The notes under the pieces are model-generated. The model did not search any database. It saw nothing but the letters and a program-made list of their open reading frames with translations, and was not told where the DNA came from. 64,000 bases of DNA from Micromonospora humi (lineage in GTDB: Bacteria; Actinomycetota; Actinomycetes; Mycobacteriales; Micromonosporaceae). Both the position numbers and the translations under genes were made by a program. The stretch covers positions 1-64,000 of the forward strand of contig NZ_FMDM01000010.1 in NCBI RefSeq assembly GCF_900090105.1, given 5' to 3'. This document shows positions 8,383 through 15,954 of the stretch, one piece after another (position 1 is the stretch's first letter; each line of letters opens with the position of its first letter).

Positions 8383-9447
8383 GTGCTCCGACTTCCCGAC
8401 GCCTGGATCTGGGACTTCTGGTTCGCCCGTGACGGCGACACCCACCACCTGTTCTTCCTGCGCGCCTCCCGGGCCCTGGGCGACCCGGACCGGCGGCACT
8501 TCCGGGCCAGCGTGGGCCACGCCGTCTCCACCGACCTGCGCCACTGGACCCAGCTCGCCGACGCGCTGGTGCCGGCGGACCGCCCGGCCTTCGACGACGT
8601 CGCCACCTGGACCGGCTCGGTGCTGCGCGGCCCGGACGGGCGCTGGCACATGTTCTACACCGGCGCCGGCAGCGCCGAGGACGCCCTGGTGCAGCGCATC
8701 GGCCTGGCGAGCTCCGAGGACCTGGTCACCTGGGAGCGGCACCCGGCGTCGCCGGTGCTCACCGCCGCCGCCGACTGGTACGAGCGGCTCGGCGACTCCA
8801 CCTGGCCGGACGAGGCCTGGCGCGACCCGTGGGTGTTCGCCGACCCGGACGGCGACGGCTGGCACATGCTGGTCACCGCGCGCGCCAACTCCGGCCCGGT
8901 CGACGACCGGGGCGTCGTCGCCCACGCCCGCTCGCACGACCTGGTGCACTGGACCGCCCAGCCGCCGGTGACCGCGCCGGGAAGCGGCTTCGGCCACCTG
9001 GAGGTGCCCCAGGTGGAGGTGGTCGACGGCCGGCCGCTGCTGGTCTTCTCCTGCCTGCACGACCAGCTCGCGGAGCGCAGCCGGGACGCCCGGCCCTGCG
9101 GCGTCTGGGCGGTACCGGGCGCGTCGCCGCTGGGGCCGTTCGACGCCACGAAGGCGCAGCGCCTGACCGACGACAGCCTCTACAGCGGACGCCTGGTCCG
9201 CGACGGCGACGGGCGGTGGCAACTGCTGGCCTTCCTCAACCACGACGAGCAGGGGCGGTTCGTCGGCGAGCTGAGCGACCCGATCCCGCTGCGGGTCGAC
9301 CCGGACGGCACAGTCCGGCTCGGCGACGCCGAACCGGGTACGCCCTACTCGGTGCACGGACGCCGGGTGGTCGCTCCCGCCGACGACGTCGCCACCCCCG
9401 ACGTCGACGAGGGCGCCGGCTCGCCGGCCGCCGCCGTCGGAGCCTGA
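8383..9447 (+). CDS. GH32-like five-bladed beta-propeller hydrolase
   Basis: A 354-residue cytoplasmic protein of the GH32/GH43-like propeller type. The three acidic motifs expected of GH32 are visible: WIWDFW at residues 8-13 (Asp11 as nucleophile position), WRDPW at 146-150 (Asp148 as transition-state stabiliser) and LEVPQ with Glu207 as acid/base. Repeated blade motifs such as HDLVHW and SEDLVTWERHP also occur. It lacks a signal peptide. GTG 8383 is chosen because AAGGA lies about 7 nt upstream and the preceding frame is proline/histidine-rich low complexity. With GH172 and a PfkB kinase nearby, a beta-fructosidase role is likely. GH43-type activity cannot be excluded. Confidence 0.75.
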   Translation: MLRLPDAWIWDFWFARDGDTHHLFFLRASRALGDPDRRHFRASVGHAVSTDLRHWTQLADALVPADRPAFDDVATWTGSVLRGPDGRWHMFYTGAGSAEDALVQRIGLASSEDLVTWERHPASPVLTAAADWYERLGDSTWPDEAWRDPWVFADPDGDGWHMLVTARANSGPVDDRGVVAHARSHDLVHWTAQPPVTAPGSGFGHLEVPQVEVVDGRPLLVFSCLHDQLAERSRDARPCGVWAVPGASPLGPFDATKAQRLTDDSLYSGRLVRDGDGRWQLLAFLNHDEQGRFVGELSDPIPLRVDPDGTVRLGDAEPGTPYSVHGRRVVAPADDVATPDVDEGAGSPAAAVGA

Positions 9448-9450
9448 GCC

Positions 9451-10392
9451 GTGCTGACCGTGCTCGGCGAGGCCGTGGTGGACCTCGCGCCGTCCGGCGG
9501 CGGCGACCTGCTCGCCGCCCACCCCGGTGGCAGCCCGCTGAACGTCGCGGTCGGGCTGGCCCGGCTCGGCCGACCCACCGCGATGCTGGCCCGCTTCTCC
9601 CGTACCGCGTTCGGCCGCCGGCTCCGCGCCCACGCCGACGCCAACGGCGTCGACCTCAGCCACGCCGCCGCCGACGACCGGCCGGCGACGCTGGCCGTCG
9701 TGTCGCTGGGCGCCGACGGGGCGGCCGGATACGACTTCTACCTCGACGGCACCGCCGACTGGCAGTGGCGCCGGGCGGAGTTGGCGCTGCCGCCCGGCAC
9801 CGAGGTGCTGCACACCGGTTCGCTGGCGGTCCTGCTGCCACCGGGCGCGGACCTCATCGCCGACCTGCTGGCCCGCACCTACGCGCGGCGGGGGGTGCTG
9901 GTCAGCCTGGACCCGAACGTCCGGCCGACGATGCTCACGGATCCGGACGCCGCCCGGAACCGGCTGCTCGACCTGACCCGCCACGCCCACCTGGTGAAGG
10001 CCAGCGACGAGGACCTGGCCTGGCTGTTCCCCGGCACGCGCGTCGAGGAGGCCGCCGCGGCGCTCGGCCGTCGGGGGGTGGAACTGGTCGTGGTGACCCG
10101 GGGCGCCGCCGGCGCGTACGCCCGCACCCACGCCGGTCGCCACGTGACCTGCCCGGCCGAGCCGGTGACGGTGGCCGACACGGTCGGCGCCGGCGACGCG
10201 TTCACCGCCGGCCTGCTCGACGCGCTGATCGAGATCGGCGCCGCCGCCCCGGGCACAGTGGGAGAGCTGGACGAGGACCGACTCGCCGCGGCGCTCCGGC
10301 ACGCCAGCCGGATCGCGGCGATCACCTGCGCCCGGCCGGGCGCCGATCCGCCGCGCCGCGCCGACCTTGCCCTCTCAACGCCGCCACGCTAG
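9451..10392 (+). CDS. PfkB-family sugar kinase, probable fructokinase
   Basis: A 313-residue ribokinase/PfkB-fold kinase. The N-terminal signature GGSPLNVAVGLARLG (about residues 26-40) binds sugar, and the C-terminal DTVGAGDAFTAG holds the catalytic base Asp249 in the anion hole GAGD. Members close to this pattern (EAVVDL near the start, LDPNVRP in the middle) are usually fructokinases. The GTG start lies 3 nt after the GH32-like stop, so it is co-translated. It would phosphorylate fructose released by the two hydrolases. It converges with the ankyrin-repeat gene, 3 bp away. Confidence 0.88.
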   Translation: MLTVLGEAVVDLAPSGGGDLLAAHPGGSPLNVAVGLARLGRPTAMLARFSRTAFGRRLRAHADANGVDLSHAAADDRPATLAVVSLGADGAAGYDFYLDGTADWQWRRAELALPPGTEVLHTGSLAVLLPPGADLIADLLARTYARRGVLVSLDPNVRPTMLTDPDAARNRLLDLTRHAHLVKASDEDLAWLFPGTRVEEAAAALGRRGVELVVVTRGAAGAYARTHAGRHVTCPAEPVTVADTVGAGDAFTAGLLDALIEIGAAAPGTVGELDEDRLAAALRHASRIAAITCARPGADPPRRADLALSTPPR

Positions 10393-10395
10393 GCC

Positions 10396-11394
10396 TCACC
10401 GCTGCCGGTGGTCGCGGTCGGGCAGGAGCACCCAGGTGTCGGGCGGTCCGGTGACCGGGCGGGCGTCGGCCGGCCGCAGGCCGACGAAGGCGCAGGCGTA
10501 GGCGGCCGGGTTGCCCCGGTAGAGGTGGGCGAGCAGGATCTCGCCGCCCGGGGCGTCCGCCCAGGGGTCGCCACCGGGGTGCAGGTCCCCGCTGACGGCC
10601 CGCCCGTCGACGTAGACGCTGCCCTGGTTGCCGCTCTTCGGGTTCGCGTACACCCCGTAGGCGACCGTCCCGGCGGAGAGCGCCCGGCCGACCACCGGGG
10701 TCTGCGGCTGGTAACCCCACGGTTGGGTGAGCACGCACCCACCCGGCACGTCGGTGACGCCGACGAGCAGCGGGTCCCGGATGTCCTCCAGCCAGCGCCA
10801 GGCGTCCTCGTCGTCCTCGTCGGACTCCTCGTCCACCTCCACGTCGTAGTAGGCCAACAGGTTCTCCTCCGTCACCGCGGCGCCGTCCAGACGCCGGACC
10901 GCCTCGACGGCGTCCACCCGGGCGACGCAGAGCAGCCCGGTGCCGTCGAGGTCCAACCCGTCCACCGCGGCCCGCAACGCCGGCGCGGCCGCCGCGACCG
11001 CCGCCTCGTCCGGGGTCAGCCCCACCCCGGACGGTCGGTCGGGGAACAGCTCCGGCTCGGCGCCGGTCAGGCCGAGCCGCCCGGGGGACCAGCCCGCCAT
11101 CATCGGCAACCACGGATCGGCGCCGGCGGCGGACAGGACGCGTGCGTTGTCGGTGCGCCCCGCGTGGACCGCCACCCACAGCGCGGAGCGGCCCTCGGCG
11201 AGGGTGTCGAGGTCGCGGGTCGCCTCGCACATCACGGCCAGTACCTCCGGCGCGGCGTACCGGGCCGCCTCGTGCAGCATCGTCCGGCCGCTCGGACCGC
11301 CCGGCGCCGCCGGGTCCGCCCCGGCGGCGAGCCACGCCCGGACCTGGCCGACGTCACCCCCGTCCCACAGCCGGACCCCGCTCCGGTCCCCCAT
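10396..11394 (-). CDS. Ankyrin-repeat domain protein
   Basis: A 332-residue cytoplasmic protein. The first 100 residues contain two or three ankyrin-like units, for example VRAWLAAGADPAAPGGPSGRT followed by MLHEAARY, and SALWVAVHAGRTDNARVLSAAGADP. An acidic patch of Asp/Glu (about 186-198) separates this from a C-terminal half with no domain I recognise, which has WGYQPQTPVVGRALSAG and YANPKSGNQGSVYVDG stretches. Ankyrin units bind proteins; the partner is unknown. Start ATG 11394 has GGAGA-type bases upstream. Confidence 0.75.
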   Translation of the reverse strand: MGDRSGVRLWDGGDVGQVRAWLAAGADPAAPGGPSGRTMLHEAARYAAPEVLAVMCEATRDLDTLAEGRSALWVAVHAGRTDNARVLSAAGADPWLPMMAGWSPGRLGLTGAEPELFPDRPSGVGLTPDEAAVAAAAPALRAAVDGLDLDGTGLLCVARVDAVEAVRRLDGAAVTEENLLAYYDVEVDEESDEDDEDAWRWLEDIRDPLLVGVTDVPGGCVLTQPWGYQPQTPVVGRALSAGTVAYGVYANPKSGNQGSVYVDGRAVSGDLHPGGDPWADAPGGEILLAHLYRGNPAAYACAFVGLRPADARPVTGPPDTWVLLPDRDHRQR

Positions 11395-11570
11395 GGCATC
11401 TCCCTCCCGTGGTGGCGCATCGTCGGATCACCGCGTGTCTACTCCCGCGGCCCGTTGTTGTCGACCGGCCGGACGCGCAGCAGCCGTCGGACCGGGTCGG
11501 CCGGGCCCGGTCCGTCACCGCGGTGCGGGTGCCGCGCGCCGGAAGTCGACGTCGATCCCGCCGACGCGTG

Positions 11571-11604
11571 CACCCGGGCTCGACAGGTCTCGTCGACCCG
11601 GGTG
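11571..11604. repeat. Hairpin-forming inverted repeat
   Basis: CACCCGGG at 11571-11578 pairs with CCCGGGTG at 11597-11604, and TCGAC at 11580-11584 pairs with GTCGA at 11592-11596. This gives 13 bp of stem with a single-base bulge and a 7-nt loop. It lies in the 311-bp gap between the ankyrin gene and the small membrane gene. There is no T-tract. It could be a terminator or part of a leader. I see nothing else convincing in this gap except a TAGCGT hexamer at 11666-11671 without a good -35. Confidence 0.45.
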
Positions 11605-11705
11605 TCCAGCCTGCTCTACCACCGAAGGTCGCGCTGGCGGGATCGTCGGGCGCCGGCCGGCGACCTAGCGTCGAAGTGTCGTCGTCCGTCGCCGAGGAGG
11701 CAGCC

Positions 11706-11924
11706 ATGACTGATCCGTACCGCATCGCCGAGGCACCGCCCGCCGAGCCGAGGAAGCCGGGCGCCCTGCTGCGCCCGCTGCTGTGGCTGGTGCTCTTCGC
11801 CAGCGCGGCGGCCAACGCGGTGCTGTCGACGGAGGTGGACAACCCGTGGGTGAGTTCGGCGTTCGGCCTGGTGGCACTGGCCTGCGCGGCGGCGCTGATC
11901 GTGCACCACCGCCGCCACCGGTGA
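11706..11924 (+). CDS. Small two-helix membrane protein, hypothetical
   Basis: A 72-residue protein with a proline-rich cytoplasmic start (about 1-18), two hydrophobic helices at about 21-38 and 47-65, and a basic HHRRHR tail, which predicts both ends in the cytoplasm. The ATG at 11706 has a strong GAGGAGG site at 11694-11700. No family is recognised. It converges with the acyltransferase-like gene 4 bp downstream. Confidence 0.65.
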   Translation: MTDPYRIAEAPPAEPRKPGALLRPLLWLVLFASAAANAVLSTEVDNPWVSSAFGLVALACAAALIVHHRRHR

Positions 11925-11928
11925 CCGA

Positions 11929-12870
11929 TCAGATCGGGAAGCGACCGACGCGCCAGCGCCAGTGACGGCCGGCCGCCCAGTGGTCGAGGACCGCGCGCCG
12001 GAGCGCGGTGTCGCGGGGCAGCCGGTCCGGCGGGGTGCTCAGGGTGCGGAACACGAACCGCAGCACCTCGACGTCGGCGTCGATGCCGTCCGGCTCCTGG
12101 TAGGGCTCCAGCGTGAACCGGCGCTGGAACCGGATGATGTTGGAGCCCGCCGGCAGGTATTCCCGTAGTTGCGGGTCGAGCAGCCAGGAGCCGCAGGAGA
12201 ACTCGGTGTGCCGCTCGTCGGGGAAGTGGCGCGGGAAGAACGCGCGCGCCGCGTCGAGCGAGGCGTCGACCGCCGCCGGGGTCATCGGCCCCGATTCGGG
12301 GATGTGCAGGCCGATGGTGTCGCCGCGCTGGTGCTGCAGCCGGCCCAGCTCGTAGACGCCGCCGCGGGCGTGCAGCGTCAACCAGCTCTGCATGACCGGC
12401 CACCCCTCGCCCCGCATGCGCCGGTCGACCGCGAGGTTGCGGCCCAGGTCGGCGAGGGTCGTCCAGGACACGTCGTCGGCGATGCCGTGGTCGCGGTGGT
12501 AGCCCCGCACGACGTCGACCAGGGCGAGGTAGGCGTAGACGTAGAGGTGCCGCCAGGCGGGGCCGCGCTCGCGGGGCAGCGCCGGACCGGGCGGCAGCCA
12601 GCCGTGGCCGCCGAGGTCGGCGCGGACCAGCGCGACCGAGCGGTCGAGCAGCCAGCGCAGCTCCGGGGTCCACCGCGGGGAGTCGGGGCCGGGCCAGCCC
12701 GCCATGATCTCGGCGGCGTCGTCCGGCCGGACCGCGAGGCGGTCGAGGATCGCGGGCGCGTCGGCCCGGTCGGGCAGCGGCGCCGACGGCCGGTCGCCGG
12801 CGAGCCGGTGCACGCGCTCGACCTCCTCGACGGGCACCCCGAGCCGGGCGGCGGTGTCGGCCAGATCCAC
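11929..12870 (-). CDS. Acyltransferase-like protein (GNAT-type C-terminal domain)
   Basis: A 313-residue cytoplasmic protein like actinobacterial 'acyltransferase domain-containing' proteins. The N-terminal helical part (about 1-110) carries LGVPVEEVERVHRL and AEIMAGWPGPDS. The C-terminal half has WPVMQSWLTLHARGGVYELGRLQ, DTIGLHIPESGPMTPAAVD and FSCGSWLLDPQL, a conserved arrangement of that group. No substrate is known. The likely start is GTG 12870, where the family-like sequence begins; the frame is open further upstream but there it shadows the esterase gene on the same strand. Confidence 0.65.
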   Translation of the reverse strand: MDLADTAARLGVPVEEVERVHRLAGDRPSAPLPDRADAPAILDRLAVRPDDAAEIMAGWPGPDSPRWTPELRWLLDRSVALVRADLGGHGWLPPGPALPRERGPAWRHLYVYAYLALVDVVRGYHRDHGIADDVSWTTLADLGRNLAVDRRMRGEGWPVMQSWLTLHARGGVYELGRLQHQRGDTIGLHIPESGPMTPAAVDASLDAARAFFPRHFPDERHTEFSCGSWLLDPQLREYLPAGSNIIRFQRRFTLEPYQEPDGIDADVEVLRFVFRTLSTPPDRLPRDTALRRAVLDHWAAGRHWRWRVGRFPI

Positions 12871-12925
12871 GCGGAGGACCCTACCGACACCGGCGGCCCT
12901 CGCGCAGCCCGCCGCCGGCCCGTCG

Positions 12926-13942
12926 TCAGCCCGTGGACCGGAGCACCGCGTCGAGCCAGCGCAACTGCCGCCGGACGTGCACGGCCTCCCCGCCCTCGTG
13001 GCCGTTGAACGGGTAGGTGTGCATCTCCCGCGCCGGCCCGTCCGACCCGGCGGCGGCGCCGTACTGGTTGTAGGCGGCGAAGCCGGTGCTCGGCGGGCAG
13101 ACGTCGTCCCGCAGGCCGATCCCGAAGTGCGCCGGCGCGGTGGCCCGGCGGGCGAAGGTGACCCCGTCGACGTAGGACAGGGTGCGCCGGACCGCCTCCT
13201 CCGCCTCGCGGTGCACCGCCAGGTAGCGGGCGATCTCGCCGTACGGGGAGGCCTCGGTGAGTTCGATGCCGCGCTGGACGTCGCACAGGAACGGTGCGGT
13301 GACCAGCAGCGCGGCCAGGCGGTCGACGAGACCGGCGACCGCGAGCGCGAGTCCACCACCCTGACTGTTGCCCACCGCGACGACGCGCGTCGCGTCCACC
13401 CCGGGCAGCCCGCGGACCGCGTCGACCGCGCGGACCGCGTCGGTGACCAGGCGGCGGTAGTGGTAGGTGTCCGGGCTCAGGATGCCGCGGGTGGCGGGGT
13501 CGGGGCCGCCGGGCGCGTCGTGCGGGTCCGGCGTGTCGCCGCGGCCGTACCGCCCGGCCTGGCCCCGGTTGTCCACCACCAGGTGGGCGTACCCGGCCAC
13601 CGGCCAGGTCAGCCGCTCGCCCGGCAGGCCCCGACCGCGGCCGTAGCCCGGATACTCGACCACCGCCGGCAGCGGCGTGGGCACGTCGGCGGGTCGGGTG
13701 TACCAGGCCCGCACCGGTTCACCGTCGAAGCCGGCGAACGTCACGTCCCAGACGTCGACCAGCCGCAGGTCGGTCGGCTCCGGCCGGACGTCGACAAGGG
13801 CCGGTACGTGCGCGGCGGCGGTGAGCGTGGTGCGCCAGAACCGGTCGAAGTCGGCGGGTTCGGCCACGGCCGGCGCGTACCGGCGGAGCTTGTCGATAGC
13901 GAGATCTGTCGATGCCCTTGACACAGGGAGAACGATACCCAT
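12926..13942 (-). CDS. CE7 acetyl-xylan esterase / cephalosporin-C deacetylase
   Basis: A 338-residue alpha/beta-hydrolase of carbohydrate esterase family 7, which removes acetyl groups from xylo-oligosaccharides. The catalytic serine is in GNSQGG (Ser193), the acid in LRDD (Asp279/280) and the histidine in NGHEGG (His315). The early oxyanion-type YPGYGRGRG and DNRGQAGR segments of the family are present. There is no signal peptide, which fits CE7 enzymes acting on imported oligomers. ATG 13942 or GTG 13924 could be the start. It is divergent from the LplBC importer operon and shares the operator region, so it probably belongs to the same xylan regulon. Confidence 0.9.
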   Translation of the reverse strand: MGIVLPVSRASTDLAIDKLRRYAPAVAEPADFDRFWRTTLTAAAHVPALVDVRPEPTDLRLVDVWDVTFAGFDGEPVRAWYTRPADVPTPLPAVVEYPGYGRGRGLPGERLTWPVAGYAHLVVDNRGQAGRYGRGDTPDPHDAPGGPDPATRGILSPDTYHYRRLVTDAVRAVDAVRGLPGVDATRVVAVGNSQGGGLALAVAGLVDRLAALLVTAPFLCDVQRGIELTEASPYGEIARYLAVHREAEEAVRRTLSYVDGVTFARRATAPAHFGIGLRDDVCPPSTGFAAYNQYGAAAGSDGPAREMHTYPFNGHEGGEAVHVRRQLRWLDAVLRSTG

Positions 13943-13947
13943 AAATT
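13918..13947 (+). promoter_or_regulatory. Promoter of the xylo-oligosaccharide importer operon
   Basis: A consensus TTGACA at 13918-13923 lies 17 or 18 bp before ATAAAT/TAAATT at 13941-13947, the most AT-rich hexamer nearby. Transcription toward lplB would start near 13954. The -35 lies within the first codons of the divergent esterase gene. Confidence 0.6.
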
Positions 13948-13984
13948 CCGAAAAGCTTACGGGGCATTACCGGAAGTTTTCGGT
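13948..13984. promoter_or_regulatory. Paired CCG-N8/9-CGG operators between esterase and importer
   Basis: CCGAAAAGCTTACGG at 13948-13962 and ACCGGAAGTTTTCGGT at 13969-13984 are related imperfect palindromes, both CCG/CGG arms around an AA...TT core. They sit at the predicted start point of the importer operon and upstream of the divergent esterase. They resemble LacI-family sites; no dedicated regulator gene lies in this locus, so it must be elsewhere or shared. Confidence 0.5.
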
Positions 13985-14009
13985 CGCGCGCTCCGGACAG
14001 GAGGGTGCG

Positions 14010-14993
14010 GTGTTGTCCGAAACCGTCCGACCGTCGTCGGACGCGCGGCCCGGCACGTCGCCGAGGGCGAAGCCGACACGTACGCCCGGACGCCGGCCCT
14101 GGCGACGGGCGCTGCGCCGGGACTGGCAGCTCTACTCGCTGGCCGTCCTGCCGCTGCTGTTCTTCCTGACGTTCCGCTACCTGCCGATGCTCGGCAACGT
14201 GATCGCGTTCCGGCGCTTCCGGCCGGGCGGCAGCCTCTTCGGCGAGTACTGGACCGGGCTCCGATACTTCCGGCTGTTCTTCACCGATCCCACGTTCTGG
14301 AGCGTGTTCACCAACACGCTCGTGCTGGGCGCGCTCACGCTGCTGTTCTGCTTCCCGCTGCCGATCGTGCTCGCGCTGCTGCTCAACGAGGTACGCAGCC
14401 GGGCCCTCAAGCGATTCGTGCAGTCGGTGTCCTACCTGCCGCACTTCCTGTCCATCGTGATCGTGGCCGCCATGGTCATGCAGCTGCTGTCGGTCGACGG
14501 CGCGGTCAACCAGTTCCTCGGCGCCGTCGGCGCCGAACCGGTCGCGTTCCTGCAGCAGGCCGGCTGGTTCCGGACGATCTACGTCTCCTCCGAGGTCTGG
14601 CAGACCGTCGGCTGGGGCACGATCCTCTACCTCGCCGCGCTCACCACCATCGACGGCGACCTCTACGAGGCGGCCCGGATCGACGGCGCGAACCGGTGGC
14701 GGCAGACCTGGCACGTGACGCTGCCCGGAATCCGACCGACCATGATGACGCTGCTGATCCTCAACATCGGCACGTTCATGGCGGTCGGCTTCGAGAAGAT
14801 CCTGCTGCTCTACAACCCGCTCACCTATCCCACCGCGGACGTCATCTCGACCTACCTCTACCGGGTGGGCATCGTCTCCGGGAATCTCAGCTACGCCGCC
14901 GCGATCGGCCTGTTCGAGGCCGTGATCGGGCTGACGCTGGTGCTGTCGGCGAACGCCATCTCCCGGCGCACCGTGGGGACGAGCCTGTGGTGA
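14010..14993 (+). CDS. LplB-type ABC permease (aldouronate/xylo-oligosaccharide)
   Basis: A 327-residue permease of the LplB/YteP subfamily, which imports larger oligosaccharides in Gram-positive bacteria. After a basic, proline-rich leader (about 1-36) there are six helices, the subfamily motif YLPMLGNVIAFRRF (about 53-66) and the EAA loop EAARIDGANRW...LPGIRP at about 220-243. GTG 14010 (or TTG 14013) follows AGGAGGG at 13999-14005. Its stop overlaps the next GTG. Association with GH67, GH39 and a YesL protein parallels the aldouronate utilisation cluster known in Paenibacillus. Confidence 0.92.
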   Translation: MLSETVRPSSDARPGTSPRAKPTRTPGRRPWRRALRRDWQLYSLAVLPLLFFLTFRYLPMLGNVIAFRRFRPGGSLFGEYWTGLRYFRLFFTDPTFWSVFTNTLVLGALTLLFCFPLPIVLALLLNEVRSRALKRFVQSVSYLPHFLSIVIVAAMVMQLLSVDGAVNQFLGAVGAEPVAFLQQAGWFRTIYVSSEVWQTVGWGTILYLAALTTIDGDLYEAARIDGANRWRQTWHVTLPGIRPTMMTLLILNIGTFMAVGFEKILLLYNPLTYPTADVISTYLYRVGIVSGNLSYAAAIGLFEAVIGLTLVLSANAISRRTVGTSLW

Positions 14994-15916
14994 GCACGGA
15001 CGCCCGCGCACGGGGGCGGGCGTCCCGGCCGCGCGGCATCCGACCCACCCGGGGCTACCGGATCTTCCAGGCGGTCAACGCCGTCGTCCTGACCGGCGTC
15101 GTGGTGGTGACGGTGTACCCGTTCCTCACCATCGTGGCGCGTTCGCTCAGCGACAACGCGTACATCGTCGCGGGCGAGGTCAACCTCGTCCCGCGCGGGT
15201 TCAACCTCACCGCGTACCGGGTGGTCACGTCGGACCCGACGTTCTGGGTGAGCTACCGCAACACCGTCGTCTACACGGTGGTCGCCACGCTGATCTCCGT
15301 CGTGCTGACCACCTGCTACGCGTACGTGCTGTCGAAGCGGCACCTGCGGGGTCGGACCGCGCTGGTCGGCATCGCCGTGTTCACCATGTTCTTCACCGGC
15401 GGCCTGATCCCCAACTACGTCCTGGTCACCAGCCTCGGGCTGAAGAACACCGTGTGGGCGATCGCCCTGCCCAACGCCGTCAACGTGTTCAACCTGCTGG
15501 TCATGAAGGCGTTCTTCGAGAGCCTGCCGGTCGAGCTGGAGGAGGCCGCCGCGGTCGACGGGCTGGACACGTACGGCACGCTGCTACGGATCGTGCTGCC
15601 GCTGTCCAAGGCGATGGTCGCCACGATGGTGCTCTTCTACGCCGTCTCGTTCTGGAACTCCTGGTTTGCCGCGTTCCTCTACATGGACCGTCAGGACCTG
15701 TTGCCGGTGACCGTCTACCTGCGCAACCTCCTCGCGGGGGCGACCGACGCCACGCAGACCGGCGGCGGCCTCGGCAGCGCCGACGACATCGTGCAGTCCG
15801 CGGCCACCATCCAGTCCGTGACCATCGTCCTGACGGTCCTGCCGATCCTCGCGGTCTATCCGTTCATCCAGCGCTACTTCGTCTCCGGAATCATGCTCGG
15901 CGCCGTGAAGGGATAG
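14990..15916 (+). CDS. LplC/YtcP-type ABC permease
   Basis: A 308-residue partner permease of the YtcP/LplC subfamily. Features are the first helix at about 27-48 leading into VTVYPFLTIVARSLSD, the FTMFFTGGLIPNYVL segment typical of YtcP, an EAA loop EEAAAVDGLDTYGTLLRIVLP at about 183-204 and the C-terminal MLGAVKG. The GTG start overlaps the LplB stop by 4 nt. It is followed after 38 bp by the binding lipoprotein. Confidence 0.92.
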   Translation: MSTDARARGRASRPRGIRPTRGYRIFQAVNAVVLTGVVVVTVYPFLTIVARSLSDNAYIVAGEVNLVPRGFNLTAYRVVTSDPTFWVSYRNTVVYTVVATLISVVLTTCYAYVLSKRHLRGRTALVGIAVFTMFFTGGLIPNYVLVTSLGLKNTVWAIALPNAVNVFNLLVMKAFFESLPVELEEAAAVDGLDTYGTLLRIVLPLSKAMVATMVLFYAVSFWNSWFAAFLYMDRQDLLPVTVYLRNLLAGATDATQTGGGLGSADDIVQSAATIQSVTIVLTVLPILAVYPFIQRYFVSGIMLGAVKG

Positions 15917-15954
15917 CCGCGCACGCGACCCCGTCCACCACCGAAGGGAACACC

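Noticed and set aside
10408..11709. Plus-strand frame of over 400 codons opposite the ankyrin gene
   Set aside because: Valine/arginine/histidine-rich shadow of the antisense codons; no domain or start signal.
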